From positions 310,001 through 374,000 of the forward strand of contig JADJSS010000045.1 of NCBI GenBank assembly GCA_016711605.1: 64,000 nt of DNA, in the 5' to 3' direction. This DNA comes from Saprospirales bacterium. GTDB taxonomy: Bacteria; Bacteroidota; Bacteroidia; Chitinophagales; JADIYW01. This document shows, piece after piece, positions 26,400-35,614 of the stretch; within the stretch, counting starts at the first letter, position 1, and every line of letters begins with the position of its first letter. A program made the translations under genes and the position numbers. A model generated the notes under the pieces. It saw nothing but the letters and a program-made list of their open reading frames with translations. It had not been told where the DNA came from and did not search any database.

Positions 26400-28642
26400 T
26401 AAAATTTATGCGTAAATACTGGTTCATTTTTTTTATTCCATTGCTTATATTTCCATTTTTGGGTAAAAGTGCTGCAGTTGGTGTTTTCTATGATATGAAT
26501 TTAGAATTTAATCCAACAGTTCCACCTTCAACAAATTACACAATTGGAAATTTTAAAATTGATTGGAATAATAGTGTTGGACAAATTAGCATTTCACATC
26601 TTGATGAACCAACAAAAATAATTTGGCAATCTATTATAAACAAAGCATTTTGTGGTGCAGCAAAAGGCAACGAAACTATTACCGAAAAAGCTGGTTCTTT
26701 TACAATTGTTGATAGTAAAACAGCTATCACACAAAAACAAAAAATTGATAATATTACTTCAAATGGAACAACTGTAATTATTTCTGGAAGTTTTATTTCT
26801 GGTGCAAATTCTGTAAATTATACACTTACTTTTTCAGTAAAATCTGATAAACAATTGCATCTTTCTTTAACCACAAATGATGCATCATATAACAGATTAT
26901 ATCTAACGTATTTTACATCTTCACAAGAGCAATTTTTTGGCTTAGGTGAACAACCATCGTATTTTAATCACAAAGGAAAACGGGTTCCTATTTTAATTCA
27001 GGAACAAGGAATTGGCCGTGGTGATATCACCAATCCATTAATAAAATTAGTACTTGGCGCATCTGTTGGTGATGAATATACTTCTTATAAATCGATACCA
27101 CATTATATTTCATCTTCTTCAAATTCATTGTATTTAGAAAATTATGAATACTCAGAATTCGATTTCACCAAAACAGATAAAGTCCAGGTTGAAGTGTTTA
27201 CCAATAAACTCGAAGCTAATATTATTTATGCAAAAAATCCATTAGATGCTATTGAAGAATACACCACATATAGCGGTAGAATGCGTGCTTTGCCAAATTG
27301 GATTCAAGAAGGTGCTGTTATTGGTATGCAAGGCGGAACTGATAAAGCATATCGAGTTTGGAAAACATTAAAAGATGCTGGCACACCAATCTCTGCGTTT
27401 TGGCTACAAGATTGGATTGGACAACGCACAACTTTAGTTGGCAAACAATTATGGTGGAATTGGGAATTAGATAATCAGCAATATCCAAAATGGAATACAT
27501 TAGTTGACAGTTTAAAATCAAATGGAATAAACATGTTAGGTTATGTAAATCCATTTATTGTTCCTGTTGCAGGCAATAAAACTAATTTCAGAAGAGATAT
27601 GTATAAAGAAGCAAAAGACAATAATTTTTTGGTTTTAAATCCAGAAGGAAGTCCTTATTTGATTCAAAATACATCGTTTAGTTCAGCTATTTTAGATTTG
27701 AGTGACACGAATTGTGTTCGTTGGATAAAAGATATTATTAAAGATGAATTAATTGCACGTGGACAAAGTGGTTGGATGGCTGATTTTGCAGAAGCAATGC
27801 CTTTTGATGTGACCTTAAAAAATGGTGAATCACCAATGATTTATCACAATAAATATCCTGAAGAATGGGCAAAAATAAATAGAGAAGCCATTGAAGAAGC
27901 TGGTTTCGGTGATAGTATTGTATTCTTTTGCAGAAGTGGTTCGGTAAAAAGTCCAACCTATGCAACACTATTTTGGCAAGGTGATCAATTGGTAGATTGG
28001 ACAAAAAATGATGGTTTTAAGTCAGCTGTAACTAGTTTGTTATCTTCTGGATTATCTGGTTTTAGTATCAATCATAGTGATATTGGTGGTTATACTTCAA
28101 TTGGATTTTTAGGAATTTCACTTTTAAGCAGAAGTAAAGAATTATTATATAGATGGATGGAAATGTCAGCATTTACACCAGTTTTCAGAACACATGAAGG
28201 TCTTGGACCTGATAAAAATTATCAGGTTTATCAAGATACAGCAACTGCAAAACATTTCGCTCGAAATGCTAAAATTTATAAAGCATGGAACTTTTATAGA
28301 AAACAATTGATTCAAGAAGCAACAACAAAAGGTTGGCCTGTTTGCAGACATTTATTTTTACAATTTCCAAACGATGCGAATACGTATAATTTATCGTTTG
28401 AAGAATTTATGGTTGGAAATGAATTATTGGTAGCACCAGTTATGAATCCAAATACAACTTCAATTTCTGTTTATTTGCCAGCCGGAAAATGGGAAAATTT
28501 ATGGACTGGAAATGTTATTAATTCAACTGGACAAACTTTTCAGATAAATGGTTTAAACAATAAGGCAGCTGTGTTTTTTCAACAAGGTTCAGCAGTTGGA
28601 AATCAGTTTAAGCAAAATCTAATTGATGCTGGTATTTTTTAA
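26396..28642 (+). CDS. Glycoside hydrolase family 31, YihQ-like
   Basis: The protein has an N-terminal signal peptide and 748 residues. The nucleophile is Asp463 in Gly-Trp-Met-Ala-Asp-Phe-Ala-Glu, and the acid/base is Asp530 in Trp-Gln-Gly-Asp-Gln. Both surroundings, along with His-Ser-Asp-Ile-Gly-Gly-Tyr and Arg-Thr-His-Glu-Gly, closely resemble the sulfoquinovosidase YihQ. However, the position I align with the sulfonate-binding Arg of YihQ is Gln351 here (Gly-Lys-Gln-Leu-Trp-Trp-Asn-Trp). The substrate may therefore be a different alpha-glucoside or alpha-xyloside. It overlaps the type IX secreted protein by four bases. There is no type IX tail, so it probably acts in the periplasm. Confidence 0.9.
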   Translation: MIKFMRKYWFIFFIPLLIFPFLGKSAAVGVFYDMNLEFNPTVPPSTNYTIGNFKIDWNNSVGQISISHLDEPTKIIWQSIINKAFCGAAKGNETITEKAGSFTIVDSKTAITQKQKIDNITSNGTTVIISGSFISGANSVNYTLTFSVKSDKQLHLSLTTNDASYNRLYLTYFTSSQEQFFGLGEQPSYFNHKGKRVPILIQEQGIGRGDITNPLIKLVLGASVGDEYTSYKSIPHYISSSSNSLYLENYEYSEFDFTKTDKVQVEVFTNKLEANIIYAKNPLDAIEEYTTYSGRMRALPNWIQEGAVIGMQGGTDKAYRVWKTLKDAGTPISAFWLQDWIGQRTTLVGKQLWWNWELDNQQYPKWNTLVDSLKSNGINMLGYVNPFIVPVAGNKTNFRRDMYKEAKDNNFLVLNPEGSPYLIQNTSFSSAILDLSDTNCVRWIKDIIKDELIARGQSGWMADFAEAMPFDVTLKNGESPMIYHNKYPEEWAKINREAIEEAGFGDSIVFFCRSGSVKSPTYATLFWQGDQLVDWTKNDGFKSAVTSLLSSGLSGFSINHSDIGGYTSIGFLGISLLSRSKELLYRWMEMSAFTPVFRTHEGLGPDKNYQVYQDTATAKHFARNAKIYKAWNFYRKQLIQEATTKGWPVCRHLFLQFPNDANTYNLSFEEFMVGNELLVAPVMNPNTTSISVYLPAGKWENLWTGNVINSTGQTFQINGLNNKAAVFFQQGSAVGNQFKQNLIDAGIF

Positions 28643-28716
28643 TTACGATAACAAATTGTAACATTTTTCTAAATCATTCTTTAAAATTTCGGTATAATAT
28701 TTGCGTTATTTAGAAC

Positions 28717-29265
28717 ATGAAACAAATTCTTATCATATTAACTTCTGTTTTTTTAACTGCATTTACGTTGCCACCACGCAGCGCACCAGAATATAAAACC
28801 TTTTATTTTTGGAATGAAAATCAAAAATTAAAATGGTCTGATTTTCAAGGAAAATCTTATCCAAATGCTCCAGAAATGGCAATGACAGCTTCATCTGTCG
28901 AATATTCTTATTCAGCAACAGGTTCTAAATTTAAATATGAAGTTCTATGTAAATTTTTTCCAAAATTATCGTGGAAACAAGATGTAGAATTGAATGATTA
29001 TATGTTGCAACACGAACAAACGCACTTTGATATTACTGAATTGTACGCACGTTTAATGCGCAAACGTTTGTCTGAAGAAATAAAAGTTTCAAAAGATATT
29101 TCAAAAATTTCTACAATTGGAAAAGAAATAACAATTCAATGGAAACAAGAACAAAATACCTATGATTCAGAAACTGAACATAGTATTGATACTGAAAAAC
29201 AAGTTGAATGGAATGCAAATGTGCAAGAACGTTTGTTAGCATTAAAAGCATTCGCAAGCAAGTAA
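28717..29265 (+). CDS. DUF922 secreted protein with HExxH-like motif
   Basis: The 182-residue protein has a signal peptide (to about Ala-Phe-Thr-Leu-Pro). The central motif is His-Glu-Gln-Thr-His-Phe-Asp near residue 103, the metal-binding pattern of DUF922, often described as a predicted zinc protease. Trp-Ser-Asp-Phe-Gln-Gly near 40 is another family signature. No substrate is known. It follows the GH31 gene after 74 bases and probably has its own promoter (AATATTTG near 28697). Confidence 0.82.
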   Translation: MKQILIILTSVFLTAFTLPPRSAPEYKTFYFWNENQKLKWSDFQGKSYPNAPEMAMTASSVEYSYSATGSKFKYEVLCKFFPKLSWKQDVELNDYMLQHEQTHFDITELYARLMRKRLSEEIKVSKDISKISTIGKEITIQWKQEQNTYDSETEHSIDTEKQVEWNANVQERLLALKAFASK

Positions 29266-29326
29266 TTTTTTTGCAAATAGAAACCTATGTTTTTTTTCTT
29301 TGCTTCTTATGGTTCTTTGCGTGATA
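29266..29326. repeat. Convergent gap with CTTTGC words
   Basis: A short gap between the DUF922 and mqnD gene ends contains TTCTTTGCTTCTT and GTTCTTTGCGTG words, the same family seen at 8296-8528 and 30195-30230. A T-rich stretch could also end transcription. Confidence 0.4.
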
Positions 29327-30160
29327 TTATTCCACAAAAATAGGCTCATATAATTCAGGAATAATCTTATTTTCTTGTGCAATTTTATACAACGTATTTA
29401 CTGCAAATTCACCATCAAAACCTAAGTCTAAGCTATATTTATTAACGTATAAATTGATGTGTTGCTGACAAACTTCAGCACTCATTTCCTGTGAGTATTG
29501 CGCAACAAAATCTTTGGAAGAATCAGGATTTTCAAACGCAAATTCAATGCTTCGTTTAATGATGCGTTCAACTGCTAATTGCGTTTCGATTTCTATGTTG
29601 CGTTTAATAGCAATGCCACCTAATGGAATCGAAACGTTATAGGTTTGTTCCCAAAATTCTCCTAAATCAATTATTTTCTTCAAACCATGTTGTTCATACG
29701 TAAATCTATTTTCATGAATAATCACACCAGCATCAAATTCATCATTCAACACTTTATTTTCAATTTCAGAAAAAATAATAAATTCTTTGTTTTCTGCATT
29801 TGGATATTTTAGTGAAAATAACAAATTGGCTGTGGTATATTTTCCAGGTATACAAATGTTACTTGTTTCAACTTCTGTTTCATTTAATATTTTTTTACTG
29901 ATTAAAAGTGGACCACAATTATTGCCTAAAGCACTTCCAGAATGCAATAAAATATAATGTTCAGACACATACGCATATGCATGATAACTCAATTTTGTAA
30001 TATCAAATTTTTGCTGAAATGCAGATTGATTGAGTTGTTCAACATCAGCAAAACACACATCAAATTCCAAACCTTCAGTATCTATTTTATGATGAATCAT
30101 CGCATCAAAAATAAACGTATCATTTGGACAAGGCGAGAAGGCAAGCGTCAGTTTTTTCAT
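29327..30160 (-). CDS. mqnD: 1,4-dihydroxy-6-naphthoate synthase MqnD
   Basis: MqnD makes 1,4-dihydroxy-6-naphthoate from cyclic dehypoxanthinyl futalosine in the alternative menaquinone pathway. The periplasmic-binding-protein-like fold opens with Ala-Phe-Ser-Pro-Cys-Pro-Asn-Asp-Thr-Phe, the family hallmark. Ile-Thr-Lys-Leu-Ser-Tyr-His-Ala-Tyr follows near residue 55, and Gly-Asn-Asn-Cys-Gly-Pro-Leu near 82. The length (277) is normal. With mqnB it shows that this organism probably uses the futalosine route. Confidence 0.93.
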   Translation of the reverse strand: MKKLTLAFSPCPNDTFIFDAMIHHKIDTEGLEFDVCFADVEQLNQSAFQQKFDITKLSYHAYAYVSEHYILLHSGSALGNNCGPLLISKKILNETEVETSNICIPGKYTTANLLFSLKYPNAENKEFIIFSEIENKVLNDEFDAGVIIHENRFTYEQHGLKKIIDLGEFWEQTYNVSIPLGGIAIKRNIEIETQLAVERIIKRSIEFAFENPDSSKDFVAQYSQEMSAEVCQQHINLYVNKYSLDLGFDGEFAVNTLYKIAQENKIIPELYEPIFVE

Positions 30161-30178
30161 TTTGTAAAATTACAGCAT

Positions 30179-30240
30179 ATAATTAATAAAAAAAATCTTT
30201 GTGTTCTTTGCTTCTTTGCGTACTTTGCGTAAAATAATTC
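30179..30240. repeat. CTTTGCG word block before a glycosyltransferase gene
   Basis: CTTTGTG, CTTTGC, CTTTGCG and CTTTGCG follow one another in about 40 bases (around 30195-30231), ending nine bases before the GTG start at 30241. The last copy, TACTTTGCG, resembles a -7 promoter element, so the words may act as or mimic promoters. Confidence 0.45.
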
Positions 30241-31623
30241 GTGGCACAAAATAAAAACATATATCTTCTTGGAATTGTTTTAGCAATTGTAGTTAATGTA
30301 TTTTCGTGGCACTTGCCATTTTTTTGGGACACGATTTTAACTTCAACCATCACACAGCATTTTTATGAATATGGTTTTGGTAATTTTATTTCACCAAGTC
30401 AATATGATGCTGGTCATCCACCATTTTTTTATATTTATGTAACAGGTTTTTATCACATTTTTGGCAAGAATTTATTTGCTGCACATTTATCGATTTTACC
30501 ATTTACTATTTTAGGAATTGTTTCTTTTATTCAACTTTTACAACATTTTTCATTCACTAAAAAACAACAAATTTTTGGCGTTGTTTTATATTTTTCTATT
30601 CCAGCAATTATTACGCAAAATATTTTAGTGAGTTACGATGCAGTTTTGTTGAGCTTGTATTTGACAGCATTAGTTGTATTTCTCAAAGACAAAAAAATAT
30701 TGTTTTCTTTACTTTTAATTGTAATAGTTGGTATTAGTTTGCGTGGTTTATTTTGTTTAATCAGTTTATCAATAACTATTTATTTTTTATTAAAAAAAGA
30801 CATTAAAAGCTGGATGAACTGGAGTTTTTATTTCGTTCCATCAATACTAATCATTTCAATTTGGTATGTCTATCATTACACTCAAACTGGCTGGTTTCTA
30901 TCAACAAATGCTGAAGGTTGGAGCAATCAGCGTGGTTTGGTAAATACAGTTGGATTTTTAAAAAACAGTTTATCTATTGCAAGATGTTTTTTTGATTTAG
31001 GTATAATTATTTTGTCATTACTAAGCTTGTTTTATTTCGTTCAAAAAAGGAAAATTGACAATTTTATTTTACTTGCATTCGTTCCTGCAATTATATTTTC
31101 GATTTCATTTTTACCATTCTCAAATCCAATTAATCATCGTTATTTTTTAATTGTGTATGTGTTGATGATTCCAATTGTCATTCAATTTTTATCGAATAAA
31201 AAATTGATTCTTTCTGTTTTAACTATATTAGTTTTATGGTTTGGAAATCTGCAAATCTATCCTGTTCCAATTTCCAACGGTTGGGATTGCACACTGCAAT
31301 GCGTCAACTATAATTCTTGCATGCAAGATTTTTATTTTATGAATAACAGAGAAAAATCTGTTGACAGAACTAAAATTGGTTCAGTGTTTCCAATGATTGC
31401 AAGCGTATATCAAACAGAAATGTTAGACGATACTTTAAGATTGATAAATGTAAATACTAAATCTATCGACTCAATTTCATCTATTTTGTATTCAAATGTA
31501 GGTAATGATTTTTCAGATGAACAAATAAAGCAATTAAAGAAATGGAATACTTATGCAACGTTCAAACATGGATTGGTTGAAATAATATTATTATATCAAA
31601 ATCCTAAAAATAATTCAAAATAA
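30241..31623 (+). CDS. GT39/ArnT-like membrane glycosyltransferase
   Basis: The start is GTG. The 460-residue protein has about ten membrane segments. The first periplasmic loop carries Phe-Phe-Trp-Asp-Thr and later His-Pro-Pro-Phe-Phe-Tyr, the acidic and His-Pro-Pro pattern of lipid-linked sugar (GT-C, family 39-like) transferases. Such enzymes transfer sugars from polyprenyl phosphate outside the membrane. The GT2 gene that follows after 37 bases is of the type that makes polyprenyl-phosphate sugars, so the two probably form a pair. The acceptor is unknown. Confidence 0.75.
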   Translation: MAQNKNIYLLGIVLAIVVNVFSWHLPFFWDTILTSTITQHFYEYGFGNFISPSQYDAGHPPFFYIYVTGFYHIFGKNLFAAHLSILPFTILGIVSFIQLLQHFSFTKKQQIFGVVLYFSIPAIITQNILVSYDAVLLSLYLTALVVFLKDKKILFSLLLIVIVGISLRGLFCLISLSITIYFLLKKDIKSWMNWSFYFVPSILIISIWYVYHYTQTGWFLSTNAEGWSNQRGLVNTVGFLKNSLSIARCFFDLGIIILSLLSLFYFVQKRKIDNFILLAFVPAIIFSISFLPFSNPINHRYFLIVYVLMIPIVIQFLSNKKLILSVLTILVLWFGNLQIYPVPISNGWDCTLQCVNYNSCMQDFYFMNNREKSVDRTKIGSVFPMIASVYQTEMLDDTLRLINVNTKSIDSISSILYSNVGNDFSDEQIKQLKKWNTYATFKHGLVEIILLYQNPKNNSK

Positions 31624-31660
31624 TTCATAATTCATAATTCATAATTCGTAATTTCACAAC
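31622..31660. repeat. ATAATTC word repeat at a gene end
   Basis: TTCATAATTCATAATTCATA with a further ATTCGTAATTTC copy runs from the stop codon of the GT39-like gene to the GTG start of the GT2 gene. It is a short tandem word of about 9 bases. Confidence 0.5.
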
Positions 31661-32584
31661 GTGGAAATATCTGTAGTAATACCAATTTTTAATGAAGAAG
31701 CCAATATTCATTTATTGCATGAACGCTTGGTAAATGCTGTTACTGCTGTTACCAATGATTATGAATTAATTTTTGTAAACGATGGTAGCAAAGACAAATC
31801 TTTACCAATTATTAAAGAATTGTCTGCAAAATTTTCTCAAGTAAAATTTATTGATTTTAGTAAAAATTTTGGTCATCAAATTGCTGTTTTTGCTGGTTTG
31901 GAACATGCACAAGGAAATACAATTGTTATCATCGATGCTGATTTGCAAGATCCACCAGAATTGATTAAAGATCTGTACACAAAACTACAGCAAGGATATG
32001 ATGTAGTTTTTGCTCAACGCGAACAACGTGTTGGTGAAAGTTGGCATAAACTACTAACAGCAAAATTATATTATAGAGTTTTAAATCGTTTATCTGAAGT
32101 AGAAATACCTTTAGACACAGGCGATTTCAGGATTATTACCAAAAAAGTAAAAGACATAATTGTGTCGATGCCTGAACACAATAAGTTTTTGCGTGGACAA
32201 ATTGCGTGGACTGGTTTCAACCAAACTTCTATTTTATATAAAAGAGAAGAGCGCCACGCTGGAAACACGAATTATCCATATTCAAAAATGCTTAAGTTTG
32301 CCTTTGATGGTATTACTTCTTTTTCAAACATTCCGTTGCGATTGGCTACTTACTTAGGTTTTATGGTTTCATTTGTTGCTTTTTTGGTAATTGTATATAC
32401 ATTATACCAAAAATATTTTAAGCACGATGTAGTACAAGGTTGGTCATCGCTAATGGTCAGTATTTTATTTATTGGTGGTGTACAGTTGATTTGTTTAGGT
32501 ATAATAGGTGAGTACCTTGGACGAATCATGGACAATGTAAAAAAACGACCATTGTATATCGTGAAAGATTCTAATTGCAAATAG
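31661..32584 (+). CDS. GT2 polyprenyl-phosphate glycosyltransferase (GtrB/DPM1-like)
   Basis: The start is GTG (Met-Glu-Ile-Ser-Val-Val-Ile-Pro-Ile-Phe-Asn-Glu). The nucleotide-sugar fold shows Val-Asn-Asp-Gly-Ser-Lys-Asp near residue 41 and Ile-Asp-Ala-Asp-Leu-Gln-Asp-Pro-Pro near 92 (the DxD motif). Two membrane segments lie at about 230-255 and 265-290. This is the layout of enzymes that load glucose or mannose onto polyprenyl phosphate. It probably feeds the membrane transferase encoded just upstream. Confidence 0.88.
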   Translation: MEISVVIPIFNEEANIHLLHERLVNAVTAVTNDYELIFVNDGSKDKSLPIIKELSAKFSQVKFIDFSKNFGHQIAVFAGLEHAQGNTIVIIDADLQDPPELIKDLYTKLQQGYDVVFAQREQRVGESWHKLLTAKLYYRVLNRLSEVEIPLDTGDFRIITKKVKDIIVSMPEHNKFLRGQIAWTGFNQTSILYKREERHAGNTNYPYSKMLKFAFDGITSFSNIPLRLATYLGFMVSFVAFLVIVYTLYQKYFKHDVVQGWSSLMVSILFIGGVQLICLGIIGEYLGRIMDNVKKRPLYIVKDSNCK

Positions 32585-32699
32585 TTGATTATTATTTAAT
32601 TAGTATAATTTTATTACTAAATACTATTTACAAATACCAAAATTTGTATTGCATATTTTTTATTTATTCTAGTAATTTTGTTTGAAATAAATCATTAAA

Positions 32700-33161
32700 A
32701 TGAAAAAGACGTTTAATTTTTTAATCATTTTTTTTACTGTATTTTTTATCATTAATTGTAAAAAAGAATCAAACAAAACAAATGAGAATTCTTCTGTTTC
32801 TCAATTTCCTAAAACAATTAAATGGTTTTCAATTGATACAAACAATATTGAAAGTTTATTATTGCAAGGCAACTATTATTTAAATAATGCAAACTTTGGA
32901 ATGATAGTCCGCTAGGACAGTTTTGAATGGTGATTCATTAAGATCTGGTATAGCATTTTTAGACACGCTTACATATTTTATCATTTTAATTATAGCTACA
33001 ATGTTAGTACAAATCAATACTTACTATTCAGTTATTATACCACAAGTTCTCTTTCATATTCATTTTATCCTGATACTACTGAATATAATTTAATAGGAAT
33101 TGATAAGAATGAATATCCGTCAATCTATAGCTGGAATTACAGAAATCCCATTTCAATTTGA
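32700..33161 (+). pseudogene. Lipoprotein of unknown function with several frame breaks
   Basis: The first piece has a lipoprotein signal (Met-Lys-Lys-Thr-Phe... ending Ile-Ile-Asn-Cys-Lys-Lys) and stops at 32915. Reading on with small frame changes gives Trp-Asn-Asp-Ser-Pro-Leu-Gly-Gln-Phe, then Leu-Asn-Gly-Asp-Ser-Leu-Arg-Ser-Gly, then Tyr-His-Phe-Asn-Tyr-Ser-Tyr-Asn. The end is Tyr-Arg-Asn-Pro-Ile-Ser-Ile and TGA at 33159. The pieces form a plausible 150-residue secreted protein, with at least three breaks near 32895, 32932 and 32975. I cannot name a family. It may be a true pseudogene or a poorly sequenced stretch. Confidence 0.5.
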
Positions 33162-33189
33162 TCTTTACTCATCAATCTTTATAGGTCTA

Positions 33190-33627
33190 CTAATACTTTC
33201 TTGCAAAGAAATAAAGGTTTCCGTTGCGTGTAATATCTTCAATTTTTTGAATTTTATCCATTAATATCTGGCGAAGATGGTCTGTATCTTTACAAATTAT
33301 TTTTATAAACATCGAGTAATTTCCGGTAGTGTAATGCACATCTACTACTTCAGGAATGGCTTCTAAAGCATTTGCCACTACATCATATTGTGAACTTTTA
33401 TTCAGATAAATGCCAAGAAATGCAGTAATATCATAACCTAATTTATGATAATTGAGTTGCAAATTAAAACTTTTAATGATACCCATTTCTTCCATTTTTT
33501 TCATGCGCACATGCACCGTACCACTTGATACAAATAATTGCTTTGCAATATCTGTATAAGGTGTTTTCGCGTCTTTCATTAAGATAGACAGAATTTTTAA
33601 ATCAATATCGTCGAGTGTTGTAGTCAT
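33190..33627 (-). CDS. Lrp/AsnC-family transcriptional regulator
   Basis: The 145-residue regulator has an N-terminal winged helix (Asp-Asp-Ile-Asp-Leu-Lys-Ile-Leu, then Thr-Asp-Ile-Ala-Lys-Gln-Leu and Val-Ser-Ser-Gly-Thr-Val-His-Val-Arg). It has a C-terminal RAM-type domain (Gly-Asn-Tyr-Ser-Met-Phe-Ile-Lys near 105). Such proteins bind amino acids and regulate metabolism. Targets cannot be read here. Its upstream gap is full of TAGTCAT-type words. Confidence 0.9.
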   Translation of the reverse strand: MTTTLDDIDLKILSILMKDAKTPYTDIAKQLFVSSGTVHVRMKKMEEMGIIKSFNLQLNYHKLGYDITAFLGIYLNKSSQYDVVANALEAIPEVVDVHYTTGNYSMFIKIICKDTDHLRQILMDKIQKIEDITRNGNLYFFARKY

Positions 33628-33720
33628 TGGTTATTGGTCATTAGTCAATAGTCATTAGTCAATAGTCATTGTCATTTGTATTATTTTAGAAAAATCACTT
33701 TCACTATCACTTTCACTTAT
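33628..33720. repeat. Intergenic word repeats TAGTCAT and ATCACTTTCACT
   Basis: From 33628 to 33676 words such as GGTCATTAGTCAATAGTCAT repeat with slight changes, inverse to those at 14440-14485. From 33694 to 33718 ATCACTTTCACT repeats twice. Read on the minus strand the second block is AAGTGA units; it supplies the stop codon of the WecG/TagA-like gene (33713-33715) and further in-frame stops behind it. Confidence 0.65.
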
Positions 33721-34477
33721 TGAAAATCTCTTTTAAGAATAAAACAAAAATATACAAATCATCGTAAAAATAGCGTTTAAATGTACGTTTGGGTTCTGAT
33801 AAAAATCGATGCAGCCATTCTAAACCAATAGTTTGCATCCATTTTGGTGCACGATTTTTTAAACCTGTATAAAATTCATAAGATGCGCCAAGGTTAAAGA
33901 ACAAAGGCATTTTAGCATTTTCATTTTTCAATTTATCATGCAAATTAATAATCAGCATTTCCTGTTTTGGGTAACGCAAACCTAAGAAAACATAATCAGG
34001 TTGATGTGATAAAAGCATCGGCAAAATTTTCTGTGCTTCCGTTTCTACATCATTTTCTGTTGCATCAAAAAATGGTGGAATATAAAATTGCGCTGGTGAA
34101 TATTCTTGTGCTAATGCTGATTTTACTGCTTCATTTGGAATAATTAAAAACACACTTTTATGATTTGCAATAATTGCTTTCCAAACTAACGGAAATAAAT
34201 CGCTGCCAGCCAAACGTTTTTTTAATGGACGATTTAAGATTTTTGAAAACCAGATAATCGGTGCGCCATCTGGTAAAATAAAACGTGCACGTTGAAAACG
34301 ATTTAAAATCTGTAAATTTTTATTTAAGTGAACGGTCAAATCTACATTTGGCGTGATGACAACTGGAAATGAGTTTTCGTCAAAAGGTTGTTCAATAATT
34401 GATTGAATAATCGCATCAAAATTATCGTCAGCGACAAAATCTAAGTTGAATAGGTGTTGTTTGATAAAAGTCTGCAT
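33713..34477 (-). CDS. WecB/TagA/CpsF-family glycosyltransferase
   Basis: The 254-residue protein shows the family motifs Leu-Pro-Asp-Gly-Ala-Pro-Ile-Ile-Trp near residue 73, Lys-Arg-Leu-Ala-Gly-Ser-Asp-Leu-Phe-Pro near 90, Phe-Leu-Gly-Leu-Arg-Tyr-Pro-Lys-Gln-Glu near 165, and Arg-Ala-Pro-Lys-Trp-Met near 214. Its C-terminus has Gly-Leu-Glu-Trp-Leu-His-Arg. The family (GT26) adds ManNAc-type sugars onto lipid-linked intermediates. Its ATG overlaps the stop of the sulfotransferase gene (TAATG), so the pair is translationally coupled and may serve surface glycan synthesis. Confidence 0.9.
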   Translation of the reverse strand: MQTFIKQHLFNLDFVADDNFDAIIQSIIEQPFDENSFPVVITPNVDLTVHLNKNLQILNRFQRARFILPDGAPIIWFSKILNRPLKKRLAGSDLFPLVWKAIIANHKSVFLIIPNEAVKSALAQEYSPAQFYIPPFFDATENDVETEAQKILPMLLSHQPDYVFLGLRYPKQEMLIINLHDKLKNENAKMPLFFNLGASYEFYTGLKNRAPKWMQTIGLEWLHRFLSEPKRTFKRYFYDDLYIFVLFLKEIFNK

Positions 34478-35496
34478 TAACTCATTCTTCGTTTCAATGT
34501 TTCAAAAATATTTTTCATTCTGTTTAAATTCAGTAGTAAAGCCATTCCAATTTTCACAGGAAAACTCAATAAATAATAGAATAAAAATGCAATATTTGGT
34601 TGAATTGTTTCTATTTCGTACTTATTTCTATTCAAATTATTTCTACACATTTTTTGCGAAATCCATTTTTCTGTATTGTTCAAACCACCATTTTTCCAAT
34701 TGCTTGCGCGTTCTTTCTTAAAACCAATTTCTTTTGAATCTTTTTCAATCGAGGAACTTTCTTGTGTAATATTCAACATGTTCGTATCAAATTCAACTTC
34801 AATATGTTTGCAAATAGTTTGCAAGGTTTGTTCTGGTTGATTCAATAAATCTTCAAATCGAACGGAAATTAATCGTACATCATTTTTAAATAAATTGGAA
34901 GCATTTATTGCAGCATTCCATAATTTACTTAATGTAATTGGATGATAATTAATACGCAAACGAAACGCTTCTTTTTTCGTCATGTAATCAGCACCTAAAT
35001 TTCTGCGATTCCATTTATTTTTTTGCGATAACAATATTGCACGTGGATCACGCACCATATTGATGACTTTTGCATTTGGAAACAACTCGAAAATTTCTTT
35101 TAAGTAAAAAACATTTTGTGGTGTCTTTTCGCACACAATACTTTTTCCATTTAGCGCAACTTCATGCTTCATCATTTCAGAAAATACATATTCAGCTGTA
35201 ATGTTAGTTGTATGCAATGATGCAATAAACTCTTTAGATTCATTATCAAACTGGTGATGATTTTGATCGTGCGTTTGATAGCCAATTCGTTGAGTTAAAA
35301 GTAATTTAGAATTTAAATCAATGGCATCTTCAACGTTTATAGCTTTTCCTTTATCTTCAGTTGACCATAATTGTTCAAAGAAATGCAATTCATTTAACAC
35401 CATCAATTTTGGATGATTATTGAAACAACGTAGCAACATCGTGGTTCCACTGCGCGAATTACCGACTATAAAAATTATTTTATCCTGAAACGACAA
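34477..35496 (-). CDS. Sulfotransferase-family protein
   Basis: The PAPS-binding P-loop Ile-Val-Gly-Asn-Ser-Arg-Ser-Gly-Thr-Thr starts about nine residues after a TTG codon at 35496, which I chose as start. An in-frame ATG at 35697 would add 67 residues of unlikely sequence and overlap the divergent phosphatase gene. The 3'-phosphate motif is Val-Arg-Asp-Pro-Arg-Ala-Ile-Leu, and Tyr-Glu/Phe-Glu-Asp-Leu follows. The enzyme probably sulfates a glycan or lipid. It is coupled by overlap to the WecG/TagA-like gene. Confidence 0.82.
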   Translation of the reverse strand: MSFQDKIIFIVGNSRSGTTMLLRCFNNHPKLMVLNELHFFEQLWSTEDKGKAINVEDAIDLNSKLLLTQRIGYQTHDQNHHQFDNESKEFIASLHTTNITAEYVFSEMMKHEVALNGKSIVCEKTPQNVFYLKEIFELFPNAKVINMVRDPRAILLSQKNKWNRRNLGADYMTKKEAFRLRINYHPITLSKLWNAAINASNLFKNDVRLISVRFEDLLNQPEQTLQTICKHIEVEFDTNMLNITQESSSIEKDSKEIGFKKERASNWKNGGLNNTEKWISQKMCRNNLNRNKYEIETIQPNIAFLFYYLLSFPVKIGMALLLNLNRMKNIFETLKRRMS

Positions 35497-35614
35497 ATTT
35501 TGTAGATTTATGCAAAAGTAAGCATTCGTAATAAGTTGTAAGCGATAAGTGATAAGAATTTTTATAGAATAGTTTGACTTAGTTAAACAAATAAATATGC
35601 ATTGTAATACCGAA

